Source of the DNA: Microbacterium sp. JZ31
Lineage (GTDB): Bacteria; Actinomycetota; Actinomycetes; Actinomycetales; Microbacteriaceae
Assembly: GCF_016805985.1 (NCBI RefSeq)
Contig: NZ_CP017661.1
Span: 62,001 to 126,000 of the forward strand
DNA length: 64,000 nucleotides
Reading direction: 5' to 3'
The notes beneath the pieces are model-generated. The model searched no databases, was not told where the DNA came from, and was given only the letters and a program-made list of their open reading frames with translations. Position 1 is the stretch's first letter. Each line of letters starts with the position of its first letter. This document shows, in pieces, positions 24,572-33,156 of this stretch. Both the position numbers and the translations under genes were made by a program.

Positions 24572-24670
24572 TCATCCCGTCGGAGCCGCCCGCCTCGCTC
24601 CAGTCGCGCGGCGCTGAGTGGGCGCCACCCCGAGCAGGAAGGCGCCGACGTCGCCGCCCGACGGCTGCAT
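24572..24670 (-). pseudogene. DUF1801 protein remnant (truncated)
   Basis: A 32-codon ORF starting 1 base after the stop of the HhH-GPD gene on the same strand. Its first 22 residues (MQPSGGDVGAFLLGVAPTQRR) look like the start of DUF1801 proteins, but similarity then ends and the frame stops at TGA 24572. No continuation is evident in other frames before the GntR gene. I read it as the stub of a gene lost by deletion. Identification from so short a match is tentative. Confidence 0.45.
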
Positions 24671-24671
24671 G

Positions 24672-25244
24672 TCAGGCCCCGCTCCTCGCTGCCGCCTTCG
24701 CCGCGCGCTTGAACTCGCGCACCTTCGCGAGTGTCTCGGGGCTGGTGATGTCTGCGACCGACCGGAACGAGCCGTCCTCGCCGTAAGGGCCGGCCGCCTC
24801 GCGCCATCCCGCGCCGTCGTAGCCGTACTGCTTGCCGAGCAGCGCCAGGAAGATCCGCGCCTTCTGGTCGCCGAAGCCGGGCAGGGCCTTGAGGCGCGAG
24901 AGCACCTCCCTGCCGTCCGGATCCCCCTGCGTCCAGATCGCGGCGGCGTCGCCGCCCCAGTCGTCCACGATCGTCTGGCACAGCGTGCGCACCCGGTCGG
25001 CCATCGAGCCGGGGAAGCGGTGCACGGCGGGGGTCTGGCGGAACGCCTCGGTGAAGGACTCGGGGTCGTAGCCGGCGATCTCGCGCGCGTCGACGGATCC
25101 GATCCGCTGCCGGATCTTCTCGGGTCCCGTGAACGCCGTCTCCATCGCGATCTGCTGGTCGAGCAGCATGCCGATCAGGAGCGCGAGGGGGTTCTCGGTG
25201 AGGAGCGCGTCGGCGGCCTCGTCGCCGGTGATCGTCAGAGCCAT
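24672..25244 (-). CDS. HhH-GPD-type base-excision repair protein
   Basis: A 190-residue protein. PLALLIGMLLDQQIAMETAFTGPEKI (about 19-44) and LKALPGFGDQKARIFLALLGKQYG (about 115-138) contain the helix-hairpin-helix LPGFG motif of the HhH-GPD DNA glycosylase superfamily. The catalytic Lys/Asp pattern of EndoIII is not clear, and the protein is shorter than MutY, Nth or AlkA. It matches an actinobacterial HhH-GPD group of unproven substrate. ATG 25244 (MALTITGDEA) is chosen by family start; the longer frame upstream has no protein character. Confidence 0.85.
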   Translation of the reverse strand: MALTITGDEAADALLTENPLALLIGMLLDQQIAMETAFTGPEKIRQRIGSVDAREIAGYDPESFTEAFRQTPAVHRFPGSMADRVRTLCQTIVDDWGGDAAAIWTQGDPDGREVLSRLKALPGFGDQKARIFLALLGKQYGYDGAGWREAAGPYGEDGSFRSVADITSPETLAKVREFKRAAKAAARSGA

Positions 25245-25326
25245 GACTCCATCCTCGCAGAGCGTCATGCCGGGGATCGGGGTGCCTCCGGACGCTGGCG
25301 GACATCCCCGCCACGCGGCACGGGCG

Positions 25327-26589
25327 TCAGGACGAGGCGATGTCGACGACGGGGCAGGATGCGGTAGGCGCGGCGGGAGCCGGCTCCGCGGTCGTGTCCG
25401 CCGGACGCGCGTCGACGCCGAACAGCGTCTCGATCGCGGCGAAGACCTCGTCCGCACGACCCTGCATCGCGTAGTCGTTCGCGCGTACGGTGGGCGTGTG
25501 CAGCAGCCGCCCCACGAGGTGGCGCAGCGCCGCCTCCGACTCGGGGTGGCGCGCGATCTCGTCCTCCAGCAGCGTGAACGCGTGCTGACGCAGCGCGACG
25601 ATCGCGGGCTGTGCGCTGCGGCTGCGACGCACGTCGGCGAAGCGCGCGGCGGCGTCCTGCACCATGGCGCGGGCGGCCTCCGTCGCCTGCAGCTCCTCGA
25701 GCGGCGCGTGCAGGCGGATGGTCTCGAGGTCGAGCAGCGTCACGCCCGGCACCTCGCCGACCGCCGGGTCGACGTTGCGCGGCATGCCGAGGTCGATGAC
25801 GAACAGCGGCTTCTCGCGGCCGGCGACCATCGGGGGCTTCACGACGGGGTCGTCGCTCGTCGTGCAGGTGATGACGATGTCGCTGGCGTTCGCGGTCTCG
25901 ATCACATCCGTGCGCGTGACGTGCGCGATCCCGTACTTCTCGCCGAACATCTTGCCGCGGCCCGAGCCGGAGTGGACGGTGATGTCGGTGACGCCGCGGT
26001 CGCGCAGCGCCGCGATCGTCGCGGCCGCATACATCCCGGTGCCGATCAGCAGCACCTTCTGCGTCGTCCAGTCGGCGAGCCGGCTGTCGGTCAGTTCGAG
26101 CGCGAGACGCACGAGCGACCGGCCGGCGCGGCCGAGGGCCGTGGCGTTCTTGATCGCCTTCTGCGTCTCGGTGGCGCGCTGGAACATCCGCTCCAGGTCG
26201 CTCGTGGTGGTCCCCTGGTGGCGCGCGTCGGTGAGAGCGCGGCGCACCTGGCCGCCGATCTCGCCCTCGCCGATCACGACGGACTCGAGGCCGGACGCCA
26301 CGGCGAACAGGTGCTCGGCCGCCTTCGCATCCGTCTTGACGGCGTAGGCGCCGGCGAACTGCTCTGCGCTCAGGCCCGACGCCGAGCGCATGGCGTCGGC
26401 GATGACCTCGGCGCTGTCCGCGCTGTCGGTCTCGACGTAGGCCTCGACGCGGTTGCAGGTCGACAGCACGACGACGCCGTCGACCTCGGGCGCGATGAGC
26501 GGCGCGATCCGGTCGGCTCCGGGTGCGGAGAGCTGCTCGAGCACGTCGAACGTCGCAGTCTTATGACTCGCGGTGACACACAGCAGCAC
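25327..26589 (-). CDS. hemA: Glutamyl-tRNA reductase
   Basis: A 420-residue first committed enzyme of C5 heme synthesis: Glu-tRNA to glutamate-1-semialdehyde with NADPH. Visible: SHKTATFDVLEQL, the catalytic Cys in LSTCNRVEAY (about 45), GEGEIGGQVRRAL (about 107), the Rossmann loop LLIGTGMYAA and the VIDLGMPRNVDP motif (about 259). GTG 26589 lies 6 bases after a TAGAAT -10 box and has no ribosome binding site, so it is probably leaderless. It is divergent from hemE. Confidence 0.96.
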   Translation of the reverse strand: MLLCVTASHKTATFDVLEQLSAPGADRIAPLIAPEVDGVVVLSTCNRVEAYVETDSADSAEVIADAMRSASGLSAEQFAGAYAVKTDAKAAEHLFAVASGLESVVIGEGEIGGQVRRALTDARHQGTTTSDLERMFQRATETQKAIKNATALGRAGRSLVRLALELTDSRLADWTTQKVLLIGTGMYAAATIAALRDRGVTDITVHSGSGRGKMFGEKYGIAHVTRTDVIETANASDIVITCTTSDDPVVKPPMVAGREKPLFVIDLGMPRNVDPAVGEVPGVTLLDLETIRLHAPLEELQATEAARAMVQDAAARFADVRRSRSAQPAIVALRQHAFTLLEDEIARHPESEAALRHLVGRLLHTPTVRANDYAMQGRADEVFAAIETLFGVDARPADTTAEPAPAAPTASCPVVDIASS

Positions 26590-26595
26590 ACAGCG

Positions 26596-26601
26596 ATTCT
26601 A
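26596..26601 (-). promoter_or_regulatory. Leaderless -10 box of hemA
   Basis: TAGAAT read leftward, 6 bases before the GTG start of hemA. On the opposite strand CAAGAT ends 6 bases before ATG 26738 of hemE, so both divergent heme genes may be leaderless. Confidence 0.55.
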
Positions 26602-26737
26602 CGCGTCGTCGAAACCGGCGGCTGAATCCGGGCTGGACGGGGCCGCCCGATGATTCGACGTCGAGCGAGATGCCCGCGGGAACCGCGGTCTCGCTCCCCC
26701 CAGGCGACGCCCGAACTCCACGAGGCAAGATGGATCC

Positions 26738-27772
26738 ATGCCTTCTGCTGACGCGCCGCTGCTGCGAGCCCTTCGGGGGGAACGTCCCGAGACCACCCCG
26801 ATCTGGTTCATGCGGCAGGCCGGCCGCTCGCTTCCCGAGTACCGCGAGCTGCGCGTCGGCACCCGCATGCTCGACGCGTGCCTGACGCCCGACCTCGCCG
26901 CCGAGATCACGCTGCAGCCGGTGCGCCGACACGGCGTCGATGCGGGCATCTTCTTCAGCGACATCGTCGTGCCGCTGCGCCTCGCGGGCATCGAGGTCGA
27001 GATCGAGCCCGGCCGCGGCCCCGTGTTCGCCTCGCCCATCCGCACCGCGGAGGACGTCGCCCGGGTCACCGCGATCGACCCGGCCGAGGTGGCGGCGGCC
27101 GCCGAGCCCGTGCGCGAAGCCGTGCGGTTGACGGTCGCCGAGCTCGACGGGAGCGGCACGCCGCTCATCGGCTTCGCCGGCGCCCCCTTCACGCTGGCGG
27201 CCTACCTGGTCGAGGGCGGCCCGTCCAAGGAGCACCTGCGGGCCCGCGCGATGATGCAGGCCGATCCCGACGCGTGGCACCGCCTCGCGGGCTGGCTGTC
27301 CGGCGTCTCGCGCGCCTTCCTGCAGGCGCAGATCGAGGCCGGCGCCGCCGCGGTGCAGCTGTTCGACTCGTGGGCGGGCTCGCTGAACCCGGAGGTCTTC
27401 CGCCGCTTCGTCGCGCCGCATTCGAAGGCGGCCGTGCAGGACCTGCCGGTGCCGGTCATCCACTTCGGCGTGGGGACGGGCCCCTTCCTCGGCGACATGC
27501 GCCTGGACGGCGTCGCGTCGGCCGTGGGCGTCGACTGGCGCCTGCCGCTGGACGAGGCGGCGGCGGTCGTCGGACAGGACACGACGCTGCAGGGGAACAT
27601 CGACCCCGCGCTGCTCGGAGCGCCGTGGGAGGTGCTCGAGGCGCACGTCCGCGACGTCGTCGAGCGCGGCCGCGCGGCCAGGGCGCACATCGTCAACCTC
27701 GGCCACGGCGTTCCTCCCGAGACCGATCCGGCCGTCCTGACCCGCGTGGTCGAGCTCGTCCACTCCCTGTAA
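26738..27772 (+). CDS. hemE: Uroporphyrinogen III decarboxylase
   Basis: A 344-residue cytosolic enzyme converting uroporphyrinogen III to coproporphyrinogen III. It carries the N-terminal signature [20 protein letters not shown] (about 21-40) and the second motif [16 protein letters not shown] (about 145-160). The C-terminus has [12 protein letters not shown]. The stop is followed after 3 bases by cgoX. Confidence 0.97.
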   Translation: MPSADAPLLRALRGERPETTPIWFMRQAGRSLPEYRELRVGTRMLDACLTPDLAAEITLQPVRRHGVDAGIFFSDIVVPLRLAGIEVEIEPGRGPVFASPIRTAEDVARVTAIDPAEVAAAAEPVREAVRLTVAELDGSGTPLIGFAGAPFTLAAYLVEGGPSKEHLRARAMMQADPDAWHRLAGWLSGVSRAFLQAQIEAGAAAVQLFDSWAGSLNPEVFRRFVAPHSKAAVQDLPVPVIHFGVGTGPFLGDMRLDGVASAVGVDWRLPLDEAAAVVGQDTTLQGNIDPALLGAPWEVLEAHVRDVVERGRAARAHIVNLGHGVPPETDPAVLTRVVELVHSL

Positions 27773-27775
27773 GCG

Positions 27776-29215
27776 ATGACGGACGACCTCGGGAAGCTGT
27801 TCGCGCACGCGCACGGCACGCGCGCCGCGGTGATCGGCGGCGGCGTCGCGGGCCTGATCGCGGCGCGCGAGTTCGCCAAGGTGGGCATGACGGTCACGGT
27901 TCTGGAGGCCTCCGGCCGGCTGGGCGGGGCGATCCGCGCGGGGGAGGTCGACGGCATCCCGCTCGATCTCGGCGCCGAGAGCTTCGCCACGCGCGGCGGT
28001 CACGTGCGCACGCTGATCGACGAGCTCGGGCTCGCGGACGCAGTGGTCGAGCCGAACCGCGCCGGCGCCTGGATCGCCGGTCTCCCCGGAGGCAAGGCCG
28101 CGCCGCTGCCCAAGGGCGGGATCCTCGGCATCCCCGCCAACCCCTTCGCCGACGACGTACGCCGGGTGATCGGCTGGGGCGGCGCGTGGCGCGCGTACCT
28201 CGACCGCCTGCGGCCGCCGCTGACGATCGGTCACGAGCGGAGTCTCGGCCGCCTGGTCCGCTCGCGTCTGGGGTCGGCCGTGCTCGACCGGCTCGTCGCC
28301 CCCGTCACGAGCGGCGTCTACTCCGCGCGCCCCGACGACATCGATCCCGACATCGCCGCCCCGGGGCTGAACGCCGCGCTCACGCGGGCGGGCTCGCTCA
28401 CCGGCGCGGTCGCCGAGCTGTCGGCACCGCGCGAGGGACGCGCACCGGGCTCGGCCGTGCTCGGCCTCGACGGCGGGATGGGCCGGCTCGTCGACGCGCT
28501 CGCCGCGGCGCTGCGCGCGCAGGGCGTCGAGCTGCGCACCGGCTTCCCGGTCGACGCGATCGAGCGCACCGCCGACGGATGGCGCATCCTCTCCGCCGAG
28601 GAGAGCGCGGACGCGGACGTCGTGGTCGTCGCGACGGAGGAGGGCCCCGCGCGGCGCCTGCTCGCGCCGCACGTCGAAAGCCTCGCGGCCGAGCCGGCCG
28701 TCCCCGGCCCGGTCGTCCACGTCGTCACCCTCGTCCTCGCGGCGCCCTCGCTCGACGCGGCCCCGCGCGGCACGGGCGTGCTCACCGTGCCCGGATCGTT
28801 CCGCGCCAAGGCGCTGACGCACGCGACCGCCAAGTGGGGCTGGATCGCCGAGCGTGCCGGATCCGGCCGCCACGTCGTGCGCGTCTCGTTCGGCTCCCAG
28901 GGCGAGCCGCCCGTGACCGACGGGATGTCGGACGAGCAGATCGCGGCGCTCGCGGTCGAGGAGGCGAGCGCGATGCTCGGCGTCCCGCTGACGCGCTCGC
29001 GGCTGCGCGGCTTCGCGATCGAGCGCTACGCGCAGTCGCAGCCCGCGGCGACGATCGGTCTGCGCGAGGCGACGGAGCGCACGCGCACCGCCATCCGCGC
29101 GGTTCCCGCGCTCGGCGCGGTCGGCGCCTGGCTCGCCGGGACGGGCCTCGCTCAGGTCGTGCCGGACGCGCGCGACGAGGCGGATCGCGTCCGCCGCGGG
29201 GCGCTCTTCGGCTGA
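27776..29215 (+). CDS. cgoX: Coproporphyrinogen III / protoporphyrinogen oxidase (HemY/CgoX type)
   Basis: A 479-residue FAD enzyme. The N-terminal dinucleotide motif [21 protein letters not shown] and VLEASGRLGGAI stand at about 17-50, with a C-terminal RAVPALGAVGAWLAGTGLAQV segment typical of HemY. In actinobacteria with ChdC (present at 30528) this enzyme oxidises coproporphyrinogen III to coproporphyrin III. It lies 3 bases after hemE. GCGTCA (29221-29226) and TGACGC (29242-29247) after the stop could pair as a weak terminator. Confidence 0.93.
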   Translation: MTDDLGKLFAHAHGTRAAVIGGGVAGLIAAREFAKVGMTVTVLEASGRLGGAIRAGEVDGIPLDLGAESFATRGGHVRTLIDELGLADAVVEPNRAGAWIAGLPGGKAAPLPKGGILGIPANPFADDVRRVIGWGGAWRAYLDRLRPPLTIGHERSLGRLVRSRLGSAVLDRLVAPVTSGVYSARPDDIDPDIAAPGLNAALTRAGSLTGAVAELSAPREGRAPGSAVLGLDGGMGRLVDALAAALRAQGVELRTGFPVDAIERTADGWRILSAEESADADVVVVATEEGPARRLLAPHVESLAAEPAVPGPVVHVVTLVLAAPSLDAAPRGTGVLTVPGSFRAKALTHATAKWGWIAERAGSGRHVVRVSFGSQGEPPVTDGMSDEQIAALAVEEASAMLGVPLTRSRLRGFAIERYAQSQPAATIGLREATERTRTAIRAVPALGAVGAWLAGTGLAQVVPDARDEADRVRRGALFG

Positions 29216-29331
29216 GCCGCGCGTCACCCGCTTTTACCGGCTGACGCGGCCGATCGCAACCGGATGCCGGATCCGGCATACGCCGCTACTCTCGAACGTG
29301 CAGCACGAGAACGACGACGTGAGGAGAACCC

Positions 29332-29676
29332 ATGCGGGGCAAGTTGGGACTCGTGATCGGCCTCGGTGCGGGCTACGTGCTCGGCACACGCGCAGGCCGT
29401 GAGCGCTACGAGCAGATCAAGACGCAGGCTCTCAAGGTCTGGAACATGGACCCTGTGCAGGAGCAGGTGGGCAAGGCGAAGCAGTTCGCGACGTCGAGCG
29501 CCATGGCCCTTCCCCGCGCCGCCTGGAACGGCGCCGTCGGCGTCGTCAAGGCCGTGAACAAGCAGGGCACGCCGGGGAGCAAGCTCGACGCCGCGCTGGG
29601 CGCCACCAAGGACGCCGCGGACGACGTGAAGAAGGCGGGCGAGACGGACGTCACGAAGGTGGCTGACACGAAATGA
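29332..29676 (+). CDS. YtxH-like small envelope protein
   Basis: A 114-residue protein. LGLVIGLGAGYVLGTRAGRERYEQIK is a short membrane/glycine segment followed by the TRAGRERYEQI motif seen in YtxH-like actinobacterial proteins; the rest is an Ala/Lys-rich amphipathic helix. TACTCT at about 29288 is a likely -10 box, and GAGGAG precedes ATG 29332. It overlaps the next gene by ATGA, forming a three-gene unit closed by a terminator at 30415. Function unknown; cell-envelope stress is only a guess. Confidence 0.8.
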   Translation: MRGKLGLVIGLGAGYVLGTRAGRERYEQIKTQALKVWNMDPVQEQVGKAKQFATSSAMALPRAAWNGAVGVVKAVNKQGTPGSKLDAALGATKDAADDVKKAGETDVTKVADTK

Positions 29677-30107
29677 CCACGCAGCAGCCCCGCCCGGACG
29701 GCTGGGCCTCGCCCGTGCGCGACCGCGCCGACGACGGGCTGTTCACGCTCATCGGCGACGTGCCGCAGCTGGTCAAGAACCTGATCGTCGCGGAGTTCAA
29801 CGCGATCAAGGGCTGGCTCGGCAAGACCGCGAAGGACGCGGGCATCGGCACCGGCATGATGTTCATCGCGCTGTTCTTCATCGCGTGGGTCGTGCCGATG
29901 TTCCTCGTCTTCCTCACGGCGCTGCTGTCGCTGTGGCTTCCCGTGTGGGCGGCCGCGCTGATCGTGATGGGCGTGGGCATCCTGCTGGCGGTCGCGGCAG
30001 GCCTCGTCGGCCTGGTCTTCTACCGACGCATCGGCAAGCGCGAGAATCCCATGGAGGCCGCGAAGGCCGACGTGCAGATCGTGAAGGAGGCCGCGAGTGA
30101 GTACTGA
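29673..30107 (+). CDS. Phage-holin-family / DUF1469 (Actinobacterial holin superfamily III) membrane protein
   Basis: A 144-residue protein with two long membrane helices at about 60-85 and 88-117, preceded by an amphipathic region (LIGDVPQLVKNLIVAEFNAIKGW). This fits the DUF1469/holin superfamily III pattern, found in many chromosomes without phage genes. It overlaps the genes on both sides (ATGA before, 11 bases after). Confidence 0.82.
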   Translation: MTTQQPRPDGWASPVRDRADDGLFTLIGDVPQLVKNLIVAEFNAIKGWLGKTAKDAGIGTGMMFIALFFIAWVVPMFLVFLTALLSLWLPVWAAALIVMGVGILLAVAAGLVGLVFYRRIGKRENPMEAAKADVQIVKEAASEY

Positions 30108-30399
30108 CGCCGTCCGCTACACAAGCTCGACGCCCGCTGCGGCGGTGTCCAAGACCGTGGTGCCGAGCGGCATCACCGATCCGGTCGAGCACGCCCGCGC
30201 CGAGCTGAAGGCCGCGCTCGCCGCGATCGAGCACAAGGCGAACCTGCCCGCACGGGCCTCGGAGAAGATCGAGGCCGGCACCGTGCAGGCCCGCGCGTTC
30301 GCCGAGCGGGAGCCGGTGGCGGCGCTCGTCGCGGCGGTGGGCGTCGCGGTCGCGGTGGGAACCGCGATCTGGGGCATCGCCCGACTCGTCGCACGCTGA
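30097..30399 (+). CDS. DUF3618-like small membrane protein
   Basis: A 100-residue protein. An acidic/Ala-rich middle (DPVEHARAELKAALAAIEHKANLPARA) resembles DUF3618, which has paired helices. It ends in a single membrane helix (PVAALVAAVGVAVAVGTAIWG). GTG 30097 lies inside the previous gene. Together with the two preceding genes it forms a conserved-looking trio of small envelope proteins. Confidence 0.72.
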   Translation: MSTDAVRYTSSTPAAAVSKTVVPSGITDPVEHARAELKAALAAIEHKANLPARASEKIEAGTVQARAFAEREPVAALVAAVGVAVAVGTAIWGIARLVAR

Positions 30400-30414
30400 G
30401 CCGCGCACGCGCCG

Positions 30415-30449
30415 ACGGCTCCCCCGGGTCTGCGCCCGGAGGGAGCCGT
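30415..30449 (+). terminator. Strong terminator after the small-protein trio
   Basis: ACGGCTCCC-CCGGG (30415-30428), 6-base loop, CCCGG-A-GGGAGCCGT (30435-30449): 14 pairs with one bulged A. It separates the trio from chdC, so the second half of the heme cluster needs its own promoter. Confidence 0.8.
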
Positions 30450-30527
30450 TCGCTGTGCCCGGGAAGTGAGACACCGTCGTGATCTGCCGCGTTTTGCCTC
30501 CGCGGGCCCGAGGGGGAGGATGGAGAC

Positions 30528-31235
30528 ATGGCTGACCCGCACCATGCTGCATCCGACGCGTCCGCTGAGCCCGGGATCTCCGGAGACAACTACAGCCTGT
30601 GGGCCGTCTGGCGGCGAGACCCCGCACGTCCCGTCGGCGAGGCCGACGCGATCGAGTTGGAGAACATCGTGTCGTTCCTGGCGGACGGCGGTGTGACCGT
30701 CCGCGGCTTCTACGACGTCAGCGGACTGCGCGCCGACGCCGACCTGATGGTCTGGCTGCACGGCCCGGTCGCCCAGGACCTGCAGCGCGCCGTGCGGCGC
30801 CTGCGCCGCACCGACCTGCTCGCCCCGCTGCTGCCGACGTGGAACGCCATGGCGGTGCACCGGGATGCGGAGTTCAACAAGCGCCACGTGCCGGGCTATC
30901 TGCGCGGCATCGCGGCGAAGCAGTGGCTCACCGTCTACCCGTTCGTGCGCAGCTACGAGTGGTACCTGCTCCCGGAGGAGGAGCGCAGCGCGATGCTGCG
31001 CGACCACGGCGTGAAGGGCGCGGCCTTCCGCGGCGTCACGGCCAACACCATGGCGTCGTTCGCACTCGGCGACTACGAGTGGATGCTGCCGATGGAGGCC
31101 GACGAGCTGACGGACCTCGTCGACATGATGCGCGAGCTGCGCTACACCGAGGCGCGCCGCCACGTGCGCGAGGAGGTGCCGTTCTTCACCGGCCGCCGCG
31201 TCGACATCTCCGAGATCGCCGAGATCCTGCAGTGA
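30528..31235 (+). CDS. chdC: Coproheme decarboxylase ChdC (HemQ), chlorite dismutase family
   Basis: A 235-residue enzyme that converts coproheme to heme b by two peroxide-driven decarboxylations. The actinobacterial ChdC pattern is visible in YSLWAVWRRDP at the start and in KQWLTVYPFVRSYEWYLLPEEE (about 128-149), which holds the catalytic Tyr of the YP...K/R-type motif. The heme-facing RDHGVKGAAFRGV follows. It marks the organism as using the coproporphyrin-dependent pathway. Stop overlaps hemC by GTGA. Confidence 0.94.
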   Translation: MADPHHAASDASAEPGISGDNYSLWAVWRRDPARPVGEADAIELENIVSFLADGGVTVRGFYDVSGLRADADLMVWLHGPVAQDLQRAVRRLRRTDLLAPLLPTWNAMAVHRDAEFNKRHVPGYLRGIAAKQWLTVYPFVRSYEWYLLPEEERSAMLRDHGVKGAAFRGVTANTMASFALGDYEWMLPMEADELTDLVDMMRELRYTEARRHVREEVPFFTGRRVDISEIAEILQ

Positions 31236-32257
31236 CCTCCATCGCGGCCGACGCGCCGATCCGGCTGGGCACCCGTCGCAGCGCCCTCGCGATGACCCAG
31301 TCGGGTCACGTCGCCCGCGCGCTCGAGGAGGTCTCCGGCCGCACCGTCGAGCTCGTGCAGATCGTGTCCGAGGGCGACACGAACCGCGGATCCCTCTCGC
31401 AGCTGGGCGGCACGGGCGTGTTCGCGACGCGGCTGCGCGAGGCGCTCGCGGCGGGCGAGTGCGACCTGCTCGTGCACTCGCTCAAGGACCTGCCGACCGC
31501 ACAGCCCGACGGATTCGTGATCGCCGCGACGCCCGTGCGCGCCGACGCACGCGACGTCATCCTGACGCGCGACGGCACGCCGCTCGAGCGGCTGCCGGCC
31601 GGATCACTCGTCGGCACCGGGTCGCCGCGCCGGATCGCGCAGGCCCTGCGTGCGCACCCGCAGCTCGAGATCCACGACCTGCGCGGCAACGTCGACTCGC
31701 GCATGCAGCGCGTGGTGGACGGCGAGCTGTCGGCGATCGTGCTGGCCGCCGCCGGGCTCGACCGGCTCGGGCCCGAGACGCCGCTGCAGTACGAGCACCG
31801 CGACCTGGACGCGTGGCCCACCGCGGCGGGGCAGGGTGCGCTCGCGGTGGAGACCCGGGCGGACGCCGATCCGGATCTCCTCGCCGCGCTCGCGCGCCTG
31901 GACGACCCGCGCACGCGCTTCGCCGTGACGGTGGAGCGCGCCGTGCTCGCCGGCATCGAGGCCGGATGTCACGCTCCCGTGGGCGTGCACGCGAGGTTCG
32001 AGGGCGACGAGGTGCACGTGCGCGCCGCCGTGTACGGGGTCGCGGGCGAGCGGATCGTCGAGGAGGAGCTGATTCTGGCCGTGTCGGCCGACACGCCCGG
32101 ACAGGGGTATATTCGTCGGCAGGGCAGCGGCAACGGTGCGGGTGCTGCCGATGGCGTGGATCAGATCGACCACGCACGCGATATCGGATCCGGTATCGCG
32201 CGTCGGCTGCTCGAACGTGGGGCGGCCGACCTCGTATCCCGAGAGTCACCCTCATGA
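31232..32257 (+). CDS. hemC: Porphobilinogen deaminase (hydroxymethylbilane synthase)
   Basis: A 341-residue enzyme. RLGTRRSALAMTQSGHVARAL (about 11-31) is the N-terminal signature, LLVHSLKDLPT (about 80) the active-site loop, and the Cys in GIEAGCHAPVG (about 250) carries the dipyrromethane cofactor. It is about 30 residues longer than usual because of an Ala/Gly-rich insertion near 290-310 (RRQGSGNGAGAADG). GTG 31232 overlaps chdC; the stop overlaps hemD by ATGA. Confidence 0.96.
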   Translation: MTSIAADAPIRLGTRRSALAMTQSGHVARALEEVSGRTVELVQIVSEGDTNRGSLSQLGGTGVFATRLREALAAGECDLLVHSLKDLPTAQPDGFVIAATPVRADARDVILTRDGTPLERLPAGSLVGTGSPRRIAQALRAHPQLEIHDLRGNVDSRMQRVVDGELSAIVLAAAGLDRLGPETPLQYEHRDLDAWPTAAGQGALAVETRADADPDLLAALARLDDPRTRFAVTVERAVLAGIEAGCHAPVGVHARFEGDEVHVRAAVYGVAGERIVEEELILAVSADTPGQGYIRRQGSGNGAGAADGVDQIDHARDIGSGIARRLLERGAADLVSRESPS

Positions 32258-33156
32258 ACACAGCTTCCACACATCGTCCGGAGAAGCCTCTGACCGGTTG
32301 GCGCGTCCTCGTGCCCCGCGGGGGTCCCTGGGGCGACGCGGTCGCGGCCACGCTGCGGTCGCAGGGCGCCGTTCCGGTGATCGCTCCGCTGATCAACTTC
32401 GCCCCGACAGACGACTCGGCGACGCTCGAGGCCGCGCTCGCGGACCTCGCGGCCGGACGCTTCGACTGGGTCACGGTGACGAGCGCCACGACGGTCGACG
32501 TGCTGTACGCGTACGACGCGAAGATCCCGGAGGCGACGAAGGTCGCGGCGGTCGGCGAGACCACCGCCGCCGCGCTGAGCGCGATGGGCTATCGCGTCGA
32601 CCTGGTCCCCGAGAGCGACAACTCGGCCGCCGGGATGGCGCGCCAGATGAACGGCCTCGAGCCGGAGCCGCGACGCATCCTCACGCTGCGCAGCGAGATC
32701 GCCAAGCCCGTGCTCACCGAGATGCTGATCGATGCGGGACATGACGTGCGCAGCGTCGTCGCCTACCGCACGGTGGGCGTCCCGGCGAAGGACACGGTCA
32801 TCCGCGATGTGGTGACCGGCCGGATCAACGCGATCCTCGTGACGTCCGGATCCGTCGCCGAGCAGGTGCGCGAGCAGTTCCCGCACATCGCGGATCGCAC
32901 GGTCATCGCCGCCATCGGGCCGCGCACGGCCTATGACGCCGAGCAGATCGGCCTGCCGATCCAGCTCATCGCGCCCGAGCAGACGATCGACTCGCTGATC
33001 GCCGCGCTCGAGAGCATCCCGGTGCCCGAGCCGTCGCCCGAGGCGCTCGCGATCCCGGCGACCGGGCCCGTCACGACCGGCTCCATCCGCGTCGACCCCG
33101 CACCGACCGGGGTGATCGAGACCGTCGCCGACAATCGGCAGGAGTCGTCTCGATGA
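32254..33156 (+). CDS. hemD: Uroporphyrinogen III synthase
   Basis: A 300-residue enzyme that closes and inverts ring D of hydroxymethylbilane. It shows the weakly conserved two-domain fold: [20 protein letters not shown] at about 15, [16 protein letters not shown] at about 70, and [16 protein letters not shown] at about 190. A Pro-rich tail of about 55 residues after IAALESIPV goes beyond the usual end. Identification rests on both sequence and place between hemC and hemB. ATGA overlaps on both sides. Confidence 0.93.
   Translation: MNTASTHRPEKPLTGWRVLVPRGGPWGDAVAATLRSQGAVPVIAPLINFAPTDDSATLEAALADLAAGRFDWVTVTSATTVDVLYAYDAKIPEATKVAAVGETTAAALSAMGYRVDLVPESDNSAAGMARQMNGLEPEPRRILTLRSEIAKPVLTEMLIDAGHDVRSVVAYRTVGVPAKDTVIRDVVTGRINAILVTSGSVAEQVREQFPHIADRTVIAAIGPRTAYDAEQIGLPIQLIAPEQTIDSLIAALESIPVPEPSPEALAIPATGPVTTGSIRVDPAPTGVIETVADNRQESSR

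Noticed and set aside
26561..29227. A leftward open frame of 888 codons antisense to hemE and cgoX
   Set aside because: Same antisense GC effect; both rightward genes are unmistakable.
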